A DNA stretch of 64,000 bases from Alentia gelatinosa (taxonomy: Eukaryota; Annelida; Polychaeta; Phyllodocida; Polynoidae). The position numbers were made by a program, and so were the translations under genes. Numbering within the stretch: the stretch's first letter is position 1; the number at the start of each line of letters is the position of its first letter. The DNA is taken from assembly GCA_950022655.1 (NCBI GenBank), contig OX465581.1, forward strand, positions 108,793,125 through 108,857,124, given 5' to 3'. Shown piece after piece: positions 22,447-34,400 of this stretch. Below the pieces are notes generated by a model. The model searched no databases. It was given only the letters and a program-made list of their open reading frames with translations, and was not told the origin of the DNA.

Positions 22447-22940
22447 TAAGATACGCTAAGCTAAATATTCACCTTACAGCTATTTAACAGAGACTATAGA
22501 ATCCCCCTGAGCTAAACCACAAACATTCCACGACGCTCGACCTTCACTGTTCTCTGCGGCGTGGGGGCGGGGATGCCACGCGCCCATCTGTTCATCCTCA
22601 CCACCCAGTGCCACATCCACAACCGTATGTACCCCCTCCCGTCCCTGCTATGACGGCCCCATGACGATATAACATGGCTTAGTATTTCGATCATGCGGTT
22701 CTATCGTTGCTATTCCTTGCAGGTCTGGCGTAGAAATTGTTATTATAATGGCACATATAGACGATATGGAGAGAGTTTCATTAGATTGTACAAAAGGAGA
22801 ATTAAGCAGTAGTGAATGGATGTCTATAGAAAGATCTGGTAAAGACATTTAGACATTAATTTGGAAAAATACATATAATGCGAGAGATTCCAAGAGATAG
22901 GAAGTAAAGGACTGTCCATAGTTTAGAGGTGAAAATGAGT

Positions 22941-23061
22941 ATGAAAAAGAGTATCATTAGGAACTCTTTGTCAGCAGTTATGTAAACTAGACGCTGTGGT
23001 GTTTTTGCACTTTTGCACTCATTAATCATTGTTGATATAATAAATCTCTGGGGTCGTCAAG
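22941..23061 (+). repeat. Direct repeat R3, left copy
   Basis: About 121 bp beginning ATGAAAAAGAGTATCATTAG and ending CTGGGGTCGTCAA; it recurs at 23663-23782 with about one change per eight bases. Both copies share GCAGTTATGTAAACTAGACG. The 600 bp between includes a retroposon 3' tail. This may be a flanking duplication by recombination, or two copies of one short dispersed repeat. Confidence 0.85.
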
Positions 23062-23329
23062 TTTATATACCTGGGTGCTACGCTCGGTCTGTACCTTAGG
23101 AAGCTCCGTCACAGGAAAAATACATTTCAGGCCATATTGAAGGTGAAAATAGCCACATCATTAAGATCCCTTCTGTAACATGATATTAGCCTGTAATATC
23201 TGGCTCAACAGCTACGTGATTATAAATCTCGAAGACCTTGATTAATATACTTGTGGAGTGAGTAATAACTAGTACCTTTGAAAGTATAAATGTAAATGAC
23301 TCAAAATGAGTTATGAAGCATAAATGTGT

Positions 23330-23508
23330 ACTATTGTATAAGAAACACGGACAACTTTGTTGTATTTTTTCACTGTCCGTCCTGTATTGTCACTGTGGCG
23401 TGTTGTGTTGTACTGTATAGTCCTGATCGGACCTCATTACGGAAGATCGCCCCTGCTAGGCGAGTAATGTAGTCGTAAATATGTTATCTGAATAAAAAAA
23501 AAAAAAAA
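23330..23508 (+). mobile_element. Non-LTR retroposon 3' end with poly(A)
   Basis: A plus-strand segment ending in AATAAA merged with an A-tract of about 16 (23493-23508). The preceding TCCTGATCGGACCTCATTAC and GGAAGATCGCCCCTGCTAGG resemble 3' UTRs of jockey/CR1-like retrotransposons, in which a 'GGACCTCATTGCGGAAGA' style block often follows the RT stop. No coding sequence remains, so this is a 5'-truncated insertion. The left boundary is uncertain. Confidence 0.5.
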
Positions 23509-23662
23509 AGAGAAATGAAAAACATATTCAGTTTGTTTTGAAATGTTCTTGTCTTATTCCCATTCATAAACTTATAGATGTTAATTGAACGGAGACAAAG
23601 ATATATAAGCGATTATTATCAAAGATTATTGAAACCATGAGGGTGATATATGACTCTCCCTT

Positions 23663-23782
23663 ATGAAAAAGATTATCATTAGGGACTCCCTGGCAGCAGT
23701 TATGTAAACTAGACGTTGTGGTGCTTTTGCACGTTTGTACTCATTAATCATTGATGAAGTAATGAATCCCTGGGGTCGTCAA
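23663..23782 (+). repeat. Direct repeat R3, right copy
   Basis: Second copy of the 22941-23061 repeat in the same orientation, starting ATGAAAAAGATTATCATTAG and ending CTGGGGTCGTCAA. Substitutions are scattered. The sequence after each copy differs, which marks the right boundary. Confidence 0.85.
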
Positions 23783-23997
23783 CTTACGGGGAACTGCGGG
23801 TCAGTAAAAACTGGCAAGCGAGGACGGATGATATCTGAAGGTGCAGCAAGAATCTAACAACCAATCAAACATTGCTTGTCAAAGTCTAAATAACATCTTC
23901 GTAGTGAGTGAATATATTCCCATTATACAGTCAAAGTAAAAATGTTTCACAATTTAGGACATCAGGAAATGAGCAGAAATACAATAGAACAAAGAGG

Positions 23998-24081
23998 TAT
24001 TGACCAATCAGTTTGGATGGTTATATTCACTCCCTTGAGTATTGACCAATCAGGAAGCAGAGTGCTATTCACTCCGTTGAA
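23998..24081 (+). repeat. Two-unit 42-bp tandem repeat
   Basis: TATTGACCAATCAG starts each unit and TATTCACTCC(C/G)TTGA ends each, with a divergent middle. It contains inverted CCAAT boxes (ATTGACCAATCA twice) but lies directly left of the LINE insertion and not at a visible promoter. Confidence 0.55.
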
Positions 24082-24559
24082 TTCGCATACTACAATTTTT
24101 TTTTTTTTAATTTTTTTTTTTTATTGTGGAGAATATTTTATTTTCAACTTGTACAGGATATATACACACAAGTATTTTAGCAGCCATAAAGAAACAGATA
24201 CATTTCTAAATGATATAGGGTTGTCATGCACTGGTAAATAATCTACCCTGTTTCTACAGATTTTCGAAATACATGTGTCACATCTCACCCATGGAATATT
24301 ATTTCTTCTCCCCATTTTTTTTCAATTTTTTTATTTTCATACAGGACAAAACATAACAAGACAATATGACAGACACATCAAAACAGCATTTGCAGTTAGT
24401 TCTGCCTACCCCCCAAAGGTCCACACTCCCCCCTATTGGATTGTCTCCCACAGTTGAGCTAAATACTTAAATTTATGCATGCGACCTTCCTTCATATATA
24501 CATATTTCTCTATCTCTAATTTCCTCTTCAGTTCCACCATGAAAGCCATAATATCCAAG

Positions 24560-26863
24560 TCATTTGCATAAAAATAATTTCTGCCGATGCACAAAGGATT
24601 TAGCTTGTAAAATTACATAATTGACCATCCTGGTTGAGGAGGCAACACCATATCTTCCAAATATAACCTCTTTTTTAATAATCTTTAAGAAGTTGTCAAT
24701 AAGGACATTTTTCAGCCATCTTGTTATGGCTTCCCAGAAAAACTTTGTCTCTGGACATTCTACCAAGAAGTGCATTAAGTCATTCCTTTTTGTACAATAG
24801 TTACATTCTGGGGAATCAACAACCTTTCTCTGGGCTAAATATTTATTGCATGTAATAGTACCATTTAAAACCCGGTCCTGTAATGATTGCAATCTTGTGT
24901 CCCTAGAAGAGGAAAATGGTATTCGATATATAGTCTCCCACTCCTTGGAGTTGATTTCGAGATCTTGAAAAACCTTTTTCCACCTACCCATACAGCTCGG
25001 GATTCTAGCTATCCTGTCCCTTAGAATCATATAAATTCTTCTACTGGTTAACCTCATAATATCCACAGGTTCTTTTCCCGGAATTTGATAGATCAATTTT
25101 TTCCCACCTTCCAGATCTTTTTCCTCTGGTTCTAACAACCTCAGCCAGGGTATGGATGCCCTGAGACCCAGAACATCAAGAAAAGTCAACTGAGTACCAT
25201 ATTTTTCATTCATCTCTACATATGTCAACATTTCTCCCTTTTTAAAAAAATGTCGCACTTGCCATATCCCCGCCTTCTGCATATGAGCTTTGACAGGTTT
25301 GGACAGTCTAGTGGGTATAAACATGTTATTCCATATGGATTCATTTACAAATTGTGAGTCTTCTCTGGGTTGTATATTGTATTGACAGTCCCAACTCATA
25401 AGCAGTTGCTTGTGAAACCTATTTTTCATTTCCAGTTTAGCTTTTTTATTCTTCTGTAGAAAAAAAATGAAGAAGGATGTATCTAGCTTAAGCTCCCTTT
25501 TGAGCAGGAACGTCCAATTGCGACCTTCTTGATTGATCAATCGTTTAACCCATTGTGTCATTGCCACTTCTATCATCAAACTTAAGTCTAGAAGTTTTAA
25601 ACCACCATCTTGGATATCTAATATCAATGTATTATATGCAATCTTCGATGTTCTACCATTCCATATGAACGATGTAACTATGTCCTTAAACATTTTCGGA
25701 ACTTTAGGTAGAGTGTGGATGCTTGAACAAGGAAACAGAAGAATAGGAATAAGCAAGGAATTGACAATACAGATTTTCCCTTTTAAGGACAAGGATCTAT
25801 TGATCCAAGCCCCCACAATAGTCCTACACCTTTCCAGTCTCTCCATGAAATTCCATGCCACAGACTGTTCCTCCGTCATATTCCTCGCAAACACCACACC
25901 CAGTATCCTAATCTTATCAACCTCTTTGAATTTACACTTAATTCTGCGCTTATGCTGTGGGTTGAATGTTAAAACCTTTGATTTGTCTACATTCAAAGAC
26001 AACCCTGAAAAGCTGGTAAACATTTGAATAACAGAGAGGAGCTTGTCCATTGACCTTTGGTTTTTGAGAAAGACAGTAATATCATCTGCAAACATACACA
26101 ACTTAATACCACCCCACTCAGTCACCACCCCTTCTATTTCCTTTTCGCTTCTTATTATGGTCGCCAAAATCTCTGTGGTTATAATGAACAGATATGGTGA
26201 GACACAGCAACCCTGCCTTGCCCCTCTCTGGGGGTGAAAATACCTTGTAGTATACCCATTATTCAGTACACAGCATTCCTGCATATTATATATGGTTTTG
26301 ACCCATCCAATGAATTCTTCACCAAACCCGAAAAGCTGCAGAGATTTAGTTATCGCGGGCCAGGTGACAGAGTCAAAAGCCTTCCTAAAGTCCAGTGAGG
26401 CTATACCTCCCTCATCCATATCCAAGTTTTCCAGTGTTAAGACATCATCTATTTTTCTCAAGTTAGTGCCGATGTACCTATTCCGCACATAGGCAGTCTG
26501 GTCGTTGTTAATTATTTTATACAACATTGGTCTTAATATTATTCCCATAAGCTTTGTCAGTATCTTATAATCCGTATTGAGAAGGGTGATTGGTCGCCAA
26601 TTATTCAAGTCTTCTTTAGCTCTCTTATCTTTTGGGATTAGTGTGATTGCTCCCCTTTTCTGTTCAGTAGACAGTTCACCAGTATGGAGTGAGTACAATA
26701 TTGAGTTATATAGAGGGTCAGAGAGACTTTCCCAGAAACACCGATAAAACTCCAAGGTCAGGCCATCTGAGCCTGGCGCTTTTTTCAGATTGAGTTCATT
26801 TAGTGATTGCAATAGCTCTGCTTTGGTTATAGATTTATCAATAAGCTCCCCTTTCAAAGACAT
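24560..26863 (-). pseudogene. ORF2 C-terminal part: reverse transcriptase
   Basis: 767 codons covering fingers-palm and C-terminus. Residues in this frame: KAPGSDG 28-34, NWRPITLLN 88-96, the first catalytic aspartate in SLDFRKAFD (Asp158), RQGCCVSP 216-223, and the FADD box 258-261 with the two catalytic aspartates. A C-X2-C-X7-H-X4-C knuckle at about 687-703 is typical of L1/Tx1 elements. It would copy element RNA onto nicked DNA by target-primed reverse transcription. The real N-terminus lies upstream: the apparent Met is internal, because a frameshift near 26865 separates this part from the linker frame. All catalytic residues look intact, so decay is through frameshifts only. Plus-strand frames over the same bases (for example 25533-26027) are antisense shadows. 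Confidence 0.93.
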
Positions 26864-26865
26864 CT

Positions 26866-27100
26866 AGTGAAGGTAGGTTTTGTTTGACATGAGTTTCCAA
26901 AACCCTGGCAAATTCCTTTTCAGAATCTTCCATCCCATTTTCTGTCTCCTTTATAGAGTACAAGTCCTTGTAGAATGTAAACAAAACTTCCCTAACCTTC
27001 TCAGGTTTTGCTACCATAACACCTTCTCTATTTAAGACCTGTGTCAATAGCTTGTTATTATAATTCTTTTTTTCAAGGTTTAGGAAATAGCTGGTTGGTT
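26866..27100 (-). pseudogene. ORF2 linker between endonuclease and RT
   Basis: A middle fragment in a different frame from the parts on either side. Its start, reading FLNLEKKNYNN, matches the L1-type linker that precedes the RT; KVREVLFTFYKDLYS follows. It begins where the endonuclease frame runs into a stop (about 27080-27090) and ends about where the RT frame opens (about 26865). Each junction therefore marks one frameshift. A run of seven T at 27067-27073 and the CTTTCAAAG around 26856 lie near the junctions and could be slippage sites. Confidence 0.85.
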
Positions 27101-28132
27101 AATTACTTGAATCTCTTCTACCCCTTCCTCAGAGCTCCCTAAAGCTGTGTTTCCATCCTGCTCTGTGACCAATTTCTCAAGTCTCTTTTCCAGATCAACC
27201 TTTTCCTTACATTCTCGAGTTTTCTTTTCCCTTGAAAAGGAAACAGAGAACTCCCTCAGCTTGAATTTTAAGAATTCCCACCTGGTATTTGGGGTAAAAT
27301 CCTCAGAGCCAGTACAATTCAATGTGTTTTCGATGAGCTTCCTGACTTCTTTTACATAAACGGCATCATTAAGAAGATCACTATTATGTTTCCACAACCC
27401 AGGCCCTCTTTTCATTTGCTGTTTTTTTAAGGTGATAGATATAGAGCAGTGGTCTGAGAGGAAGGCCAACTCTATCTCACACTTTCTAATTCTATTCTTA
27501 ATCGTATTAGAGACCAACCAGTAATCAATTCTAGAACCCTGATCCTTCCTGTGGAATGTAAACCTACGGCTTTTCTGGTTACGCTCTCTCCAGATGTCTG
27601 TCAGCTCCAGAGCCTCAATTACAGAGAAGAGTTTAGACTGATATCTGAGGTTTCTGAATGGTGTGTTGGTATTCCTCCTGTCTAATTTCGGATCTAGTGG
27701 GAGGTTAAGGTCTCCACCTATCAATATTGGAAAGTCTGCAAACATCATCAGCCTGCCGAAAATCCTGGATAGATTTTCAATCTGATCATTCTCATAATTC
27801 TGTGTTGGAGCATACACATTCACCAAGAGCAACTCATCTGATTCTATTGTCAATCTAACAATAATGAACCTGCCTTCTGGATCCATAACTGTTTCACTGA
27901 TTGTATAGTCTAAATTCTTTCTAAAGTAAATGGCCACCCCTCTGGAGTTAGTGGTTCCATGGGAGAATATGATGTGTCCTCCCCATTCACTTCTCCATAT
28001 GTGGGCACTAGAAGGACCGCTATGGGTTTCTTGTACTAGAGTAATGTCATATAGCTCCCTCCACCTGGAATACAATGCCTTCCTCTTGACTCTGTCACCC
28101 AACCCATTTGCATTGCAGGACCCTAGCCACAA
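27080..28132 (-). pseudogene. ORF2 N-terminal part: AP-like endonuclease
   Basis: 350 codons of exonuclease-endonuclease-phosphatase fold. Visible active-site motifs are CNANGL (residues 6-11), QETH with the metal-binding Glu35, VNVYAP 104-109, GGDLN 139-143 (Asp141, Asn143), SRIDY 200-204 (Asp203) and SDH 226-228 (Asp227, His228). This enzyme nicks target DNA to prime reverse transcription. The frame opens only nine codons upstream after a TAG, and an internal TTG begins the displayed frame, so the true N-terminus may be lost. The last residues before 27080 are out-of-frame sequence after the first frameshift. Confidence 0.92.
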
Positions 28133-28160
28133 ATCACCATAACATATGAACTAGTCCAGT

Positions 28161-29574
28161 TTGTGATCACCCCAGATACCAACAACAGTTTGGCATAAAG
28201 ACAAGTCTGTTTGGAAATATCAGTGGAATTGGAAGTGGTATACATAAAATCCCCCAAAAAACACAGAACACATAAACATGTATTACACATAATCCTTGCA
28301 GGTCTCTGACTCTGCAACCCAGTATCTGACTTTAACATGTATACTCCTGATATACAAACATATTACTCCTTACGTAACTCTAATCAGACCAATCCGTGAC
28401 CCTTGATTAAGAAACCCACAGAAAAACACATCCGTGAAAGGAGCACTATTTCCTTCCCAAAACATTCCAAACAGATTCCTTCAGTATAGTGAGAGGGCAT
28501 CGACCGGCCCCATCGCAGTTAAATAACCTTGGAGGGTAAGGTTCACACTCTACATGGTAAGTTAAACAACCAATCAAGACTCAAGGGGGGAGTCCAAATT
28601 AAAAAAAAATCCTATCTCCCTTGCTGCACATAATTTGCACACTGTTAACTGTCAGTTTTGTTGGACAGACCTTAACCTCTTAACCTACAACTTAACTTCT
28701 TAATCTATGCTGTCCAAGTAAGCATACACATATATCTGCAGACATGGTGCTAAGTATAAACCTATCTAGGGCTTAAAAACGCACATTTTCTGTATGTAAC
28801 TACGTAATCCAACACACTATTTCCAATACAAAAAAAAAAGAAAAAAAAAAAGAAAAAAAAAGGCATTAACAGCAACCTCAACATGAGATAATTTCTCTAC
28901 AAAACCAGAAGCAAAACTCGCCCCCCAAAAAGTCCCAGCCGCCAACTACAATTTCCTGCTGAAAACCTCATTGACTCGAAGCTAATTCGCTGCAGCAAGA
29001 CAGTCAACACAGTGACCTCCCCATAGACCGTGCAGAATACCGTCTCGGGTGCAGAGGTCCCATTTTTAGTACACACTCCGTGTCGGACCAACGTGGCCGC
29101 CTACGCGGGGTGTACGATTACACAGGGTTAAAATAAATATCTAATAGGCCTTTTTCCATAGGCCGTACGTTATCTTCGTGGTTACGCAATGCTTGCAGCC
29201 AAACATACCCCTGGCAACGTATACTTTAGCATTGGACCACTGAATGTATGAAATTAATACATTTATATTACCCATGTACATCATTTCCATAGAGATATAA
29301 ATGATTACACTGTATTCTACAGTATTCCAGCTCCAATTTGGTATGTCATACATGTATATTAACTAAACGATACTTTAGATATAGCTTAGATAACAAAGGT
29401 ATACCCAAATTGTATACACAATAATACATTGGCAGGCCTAGCTATGATGTGCTTATCCTTCTCCAAGTTAAAACCAAGATAGTTATCAAGGATAAAGTTT
29501 GACAGCTCAGACTCGTTGATACAATACCCTAGCGTTAGGGGGCGCTGAACGGCAACACCTGTATAGAGGGATCC
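28161..29574. other. Gene-free stretch upstream of the LINE
   Basis: No ORF1-like protein is found on the minus strand here. An A-rich run with three A-blocks lies at 28830-28862. At 29068-29112 a CGGACCAACGTGGCCGCCTA-like block resembles the pogo-like terminus at 29.6 kb and could be the other side of the same element. Part of this interval (to about 28942) may be the LINE 5' UTR. Confidence 0.5.
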
Positions 29575-29647
29575 GTTCCGAGCAAATGTATCCGTTAACG
29601 CGGGTGTCCGCTTATGCAGGATGTCCGTTAGGCGGGTTTCTACTGTA
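29575..29647. mobile_element. pogo/Tigger-like transposon terminus
   Basis: Read on the minus strand from 29645, the sequence begins CAGTAGAAACCCGCCTAACG and continues with further GCGGACA / AACGGATA repeats. This strongly resembles pogo/Tigger (Tc1-mariner superfamily) termini, which start CAGT and insert at TA. TA follows at 29646-29647. The opposite end is not found with certainty, and no transposase frame remains. It is a truncated or solo terminus. Confidence 0.6.
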
Positions 29648-30229
29648 CTTTCAAAAACGACTAAGAAATAAGAAGGATATTGATATATATCTGCCTTCCA
29701 AATTGCACGATACCCACAGGCACTCCCGGTGAAGGATGCTATGATGCATCTAGGTAGTCACAAGGAAAGGAGCCGTGATGCAGTGCGACGCTAACAGGTA
29801 AAGGCGTCATAATGCTTCAAGGCCTCATCAGGAATCCAGCCATGATACCCTCAGCACAGGTGTAATGTACAGTAATATAATTCAACTATGTCTACTACAC
29901 AGGCATGGAAAAACGACACACGAAATCCGTATAAAAGTAACCTGATAACGTCTTATCGGAATACACGATTTACTATAAACTTGCTCAAATCTTTGATTAT
30001 GAACGTAGATTATGATGGATAAAATAAATTACAATGTGTAAGGTTCCTCTTACTGGCGCAGGAATTCTGTGTGAGCCAGACAAAGGAGAGGGTAAGGGGA
30101 TAGGTAGGGGCCATGTGCCGTGGCGACAGGAGGGTGCACACGCTCACACAGGAACTGAAGCCAGTCTAGATTCACTATATTTGTAGGGGCCCGCTCTACG
30201 AGCAACTCACCCAGGCGACCAGCTCGCGT

Positions 30230-30305
30230 TTATTATCTCACCCCTGGTATTTTTTCCCCATAGACTTTTGGGAACTCGTATCCAACGCCCTTTGAGTATA
30301 TAGAA
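30230..30305 (+). repeat. Interspersed repeat R4, copy 1
   Basis: About 75 bp sharing ATCTCACCCCTGGTATTTTT, a CATAG block and GGGAACTC with 60410-60490, in the same orientation. Sequence further right (30383-30420, TTTGAATTGCTACGTGAT) also resembles 60868-60900. The two loci may therefore be diverged copies of one longer element, interrupted at 60.6 kb by a palindrome. Confidence 0.65.
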
Positions 30306-31303
30306 AAAATACTCAATGGGGGGTTATGTCACAAATATTAACCAATTAGTCGATGTGAGGTGTCAGAGTTCGATCCCATCTCGTTTGAATTGCTACGTGA
30401 TTCAGGTGACTTCGCCTTGTGAATTACTACACTATCCTTGCCGAAAATTCCCTTTTTTCATTCATATAAAAAAGAAACTCCCCCCATGCCTTAATAAGCT
30501 TTTGTGTTGTTTAGATCTTTCCGTTGACCCAGGTGGTTCTTGTTCTTGGGAAATCAACGTCTAAGCAACCTTAAAAGCTTTTGTGACCATTTAATGTTCA
30601 AACAACAGCGCAGTCTGTTCTATCTGAAGTTACTTTAAAAGGTCACAGTACTATATCTGAGGGTTGCGCAAAGCATTTAATTATGAGAAAGTCACATATC
30701 GCACTATAATTGCAATAATGAATCATTTCAAAACCGGAGCCTAAGAATTGTGGTAAAGGACAACACTACGTTTTTTACAGCTTAATTCCATCGTAAAATG
30801 AAAATGCCTCATCTAAAAGATCAGAATCAAATCATCTACTAAATTACATGTATAAGAAGCAATCGGACCACATTTAAATTGAATCGGAAATAAGGCCCAC
30901 TAGAAAAATGAAGGTGCCATTCTGTACACAACGGATTATTTGTATGTATAGTCATGTATATCAAAATCTGTATTAAGCAATGTATACATCGAAGATGATA
31001 TTCTTTGTTTTTGTAGTTGGATTGATGTATGATCCCAAGTGATCAAAGGACTCGCATATAGTATCTGATAAAGTGAGAACACCATGCAAGCGTGGATAAG
31101 GCGAAATGGACACTTCGATGAACTCACACTAGTGACACTCTAGAATATATGTTATTAGATGATAATCAGGTGGGATACACCTAAGAGTGATAAATATTTA
31201 CGATACTGAGTGCTCAAGAACTTTTTGTGTAAACGGGTAAGTGTGTGAATTTGTACCAAGAAGATACTGTAAGGACAATTCACACCGGCTACACTGCTGA
31301 CAT

Positions 31304-31304
<1 letters not shown>
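30306..31304. other. Gene-free stretch, nothing recognised
   Basis: AT-rich sequence with short frames only (82 codons at 30316-30564). At 30366-30379 GAGTTCGATCCCAT resembles a polymerase III B-box, but no A-box sits at the right distance. Confidence 0.5.
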
Positions 31305-31385
<81 letters not shown>

Positions 31386-31407
31386 TATAAATATATATAT
31401 ATATATA

Positions 31408-31474
<67 letters not shown>

Positions 31475-31475
31475 T
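31305..31475. repeat. (TA)n microsatellite, ~170 bp
   Basis: A long alternating TA tract, interrupted near 31377-31425 by two copies of an AATATATATAAATA-type motif that looks like an internal duplication. Such tracts mutate by slippage and can extrude cruciforms; length may be misassembled. Reading frames through it (Ile-Tyr repeats) are artefacts. Confidence 0.95.
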
Positions 31476-34400
31476 TAGAAAATATTGGATCGTAAGTCAC
31501 TAACGCGTTTCTAATCTGTTAAGGTGGTAATTTGGCTGCATGTAGAATTATCGTATGAATAACGCATCTGTCATCAATATCTGCAGCATCAGACCATCAT
31601 TTCAATACAGTATTTGTATTAAAGGACCGAGCTCCTACTTTGATAAAACCTTACATCGCTCTAACATTACTAGAGGCTGACTTGTATTATGCCTTGAGAC
31701 ATCCTCTGAGTCAAAGGGAAACCATAACCTGTTCCAGCGTTAGTATAGAACAGAGAATTGTTACCAGACCGTACGTGGCCTATTCCTGAAAAAGACTAGT
31801 AGAACCGCTCGAAACTGTGATGTCACAAATGTATAATGATTCCTATATCAATAATGTATCTAGGATATATTGTATCATGGAAGCATATTTGATCTGCTAT
31901 CGAACATTGGACTACAATAAGGATAGAACTTATAAATGATGGATGATCTAGAGTCTGCTATTTCAAAATTAGATTTACAAGCAGATGTTTGTACCCATGA
32001 TATAGCGGCTATGAAATGATCTGCTATTTCATGGATATATCAGGGCTATGTTGTATCATAGATGATTTTAGCATCTGCTATATATCACGTATAGATATAT
32101 GATATTTGCTGTATAAATACCAGATGTAGGATGTGACACACACACGAAGAAGGAACATGTGATTCGTTATGGGAAACAGGTTGTCAAGAATCTTTCAAAT
32201 CCAATTTACAATCGCCTTAGGGATTGTCTTTACCTCTGGGAATTGGACAGTCTAGCAGTTTATATAGAAGGGAGCATTAGGAGCGTGAAGCTGGGAAATG
32301 GCTACAGCCTTGGGAGTGTAGCCGTAAGTCTAAGGACTGCGGACATCTAATTACCTCTAAAGTTGCTTCCTCTCCCTCAGGCAAAGATGAATAAATGAAC
32401 AGAAATGTATCCTTCAATCGCCGCAGAAAGCTCTTATGAAATATATCGGATACACTCATTTTCTTTGCACGTGCAGCTTCGTGGGTGAATATTATCGAAT
32501 TGCGGACCCAGATGCGTCCTGTAATCCGAATAAAGTCATTATCTCACTGGGCAGGCGCTCTCTGCTTGTAATTATAGTTACAATATATTTTATTCAGCAG
32601 ACAAGAAGGAATACTGTTACACGATGGAGGGAATATATATGCAAACACATCAAATCGCACATGTGTATAAAATCACCTATGCATACATATGCAATGCTGG
32701 CTAAATGAGCAATCCACTCAGGCGACCAACCCGCTATTCGAAACCAGAGTCATATAAGTAGAACACTTTAGTTTCTAAGCGGACAACGCTGTTTATCCAC
32801 GAATACACCTTTCGTCAAATAGAGTATGAGGTTGTCCATATATTCTGGATATAGACGGAGTACATCTCACTGGTCCTCTTATATCTTGTGTTTCTATTCA
32901 AACACAGTTTCAACCCAATTGCACCAGTATAAAGCTTCATTACACACCTGTGCAAATTTTTCTTATACTTACTGACCTGTGCTCCCTATATCGTAAAAGT
33001 CATGTATGGCCATCTGGACACACTAACGGACACAAAAAAACGCCCCTCACCCCTAATGGCGACGGAGCAAGTATTTGCCGGTCCATGAGTTTGCTACAAT
33101 TTTTAATTAAATACCATGTCAGTTTTCCCACTTTATCGTAACTAGGCTATGTTTAATACTAATATTCACTGGTCTTTAATCATTCTGAAAATGTCTACCC
33201 AGCTTGGCTATTAAAATCATTCTTAGTACAGTGCTAGAACTACATCCACACATAAAATATGACTATTCTCCGACTGCCCAACCTTTTCCAGTGTATTCTA
33301 TATGGCACATTGTGCGCTTGTCTGGGATATACCTGAGTCAGAGACTACTTACGCATCATGGCCAGGTAATGCAATAGCAAGGTGAGCAATATGAATAGCT
33401 GTATTCCACTCTGTGAAATATGCATGCAGGTTACATGCACTGGCATATCAGGACACATATATACATTGAACGCACACACGTTTCTCATTAAATGACAATG
33501 ATATAGCCAGAGAATAGTTTTTCCCTATGCGATCAGCTTACCCAGGCAAACCAGTCCATGATTACGACCACAACCCTATTTTTCCAATACCTAACGTTCA
33601 CTAAACCGAACATCCCGTAACGATGCAACCACCTGGTATTGGAACCATATACTTAACGACAGTCTCCTGCATGGAAGATAACTTTAATCACATTAAAACG
33701 ACAACTGACTTACCTTAAGAATGATGCCGGTGGCTGAGCCTTGATTATAGCTTGAAGGATGTGTAGATTCAGTTAGGTACTCCACTCATCCCTGCCGTAT
33801 TGAAGATGCAGGCACGCTACAAGCACACTGCTCCGCTCTCCTCCGCCGGACATACAGGTACGGCAACGCCTCCGGGCCGCAAACTCCTCCTAGTAACCTC
33901 TCCATGACGACCATGTCCTGTCTCCACGGGCACGCAGGGCGGCACACATAGCGACATCAGCACCTGTAACCATGGAAACAAGCTCTCTGAGGTACTTCTC
34001 CATTCAGTTAGGACGAGGGGAGGGACGAGGGCGCTTAGGTGAGGAATCGGGGCGGAGTGCGGTGAGGTGGGGGTGTATGATTTTTGTTATGTTTTTAGTT
34101 TATCCTGATTAGCTTGTCTGTCTGCTTCATTGCCTGCCTGAATACTCGTCTACTGGGATGCTGACCGGCCTCTGCAGATGCTTAAACCTTTGAAGATGTC
34201 TGTAATAGTGATCTGCCCCTATTAGAAGTCGTTCTTATACATCCCGTAGGTAGTTGTTTTCCAAGTAGTGCATGCTTATCTATAATGATGCGAATGTAAT
34301 ATTCATACTTTGTCAGTGACGAACTGAAGGGTCATTTAATCATGAAAGAGTGTGAAAAATTCTGTCAGAATTAAGAACTTCAGATGTTTTTTCTCCCGTA

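Larger units (their letters stand above)
24096..28160 (-). mobile_element. L1/Tx1-type non-LTR retrotransposon, degenerate
   Basis: A minus-strand element of at least 4.1 kb. Order in the transcript sense: endonuclease (28132 down to about 27090), linker (about 27100-26866), reverse transcriptase and C-terminal knuckle (26863-24560), a 3' UTR of about 440 bp, and a terminal A-rich tail (T-rich at 24096-24122 on the given strand). The L1/Tx1-like call rests on the endonuclease-RT order, the linker style and the CCHC knuckle after the RT. Two frameshifts split ORF2. No ORF1 is visible upstream, so it is 5'-truncated or has lost ORF1. ACTACAA left of the tail (24089-24095) recurs at about 28946-28952, a weak target-duplication candidate that would put the 5' end near 28942. 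The element is inactive as seen. Confidence 0.9.

Noticed and set aside
24305..24340. T-rich run inside the LINE 3' UTR as an alternative element end
   Set aside because: The longer T-rich tract at 24096-24122 lies farther out, and the sequence between continues the UTR without a visible break.
25533..26492. Plus-strand frames of 60-164 codons within the LINE
   Set aside because: Antisense shadows of the reverse-transcriptase and linker frames.
30366..30379. tRNA gene suspected from B-box-like GAGTTCGATCCCAT (also near 47348)
   Set aside because: No A-box at the required distance and no cloverleaf; only the 51.67 kb tRNA-like head passes that test.
31289..31500. Ile-Tyr-rich frames in TA repeats (also 50670-50964)
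   Set aside because: Translation of a dinucleotide microsatellite; not coding.
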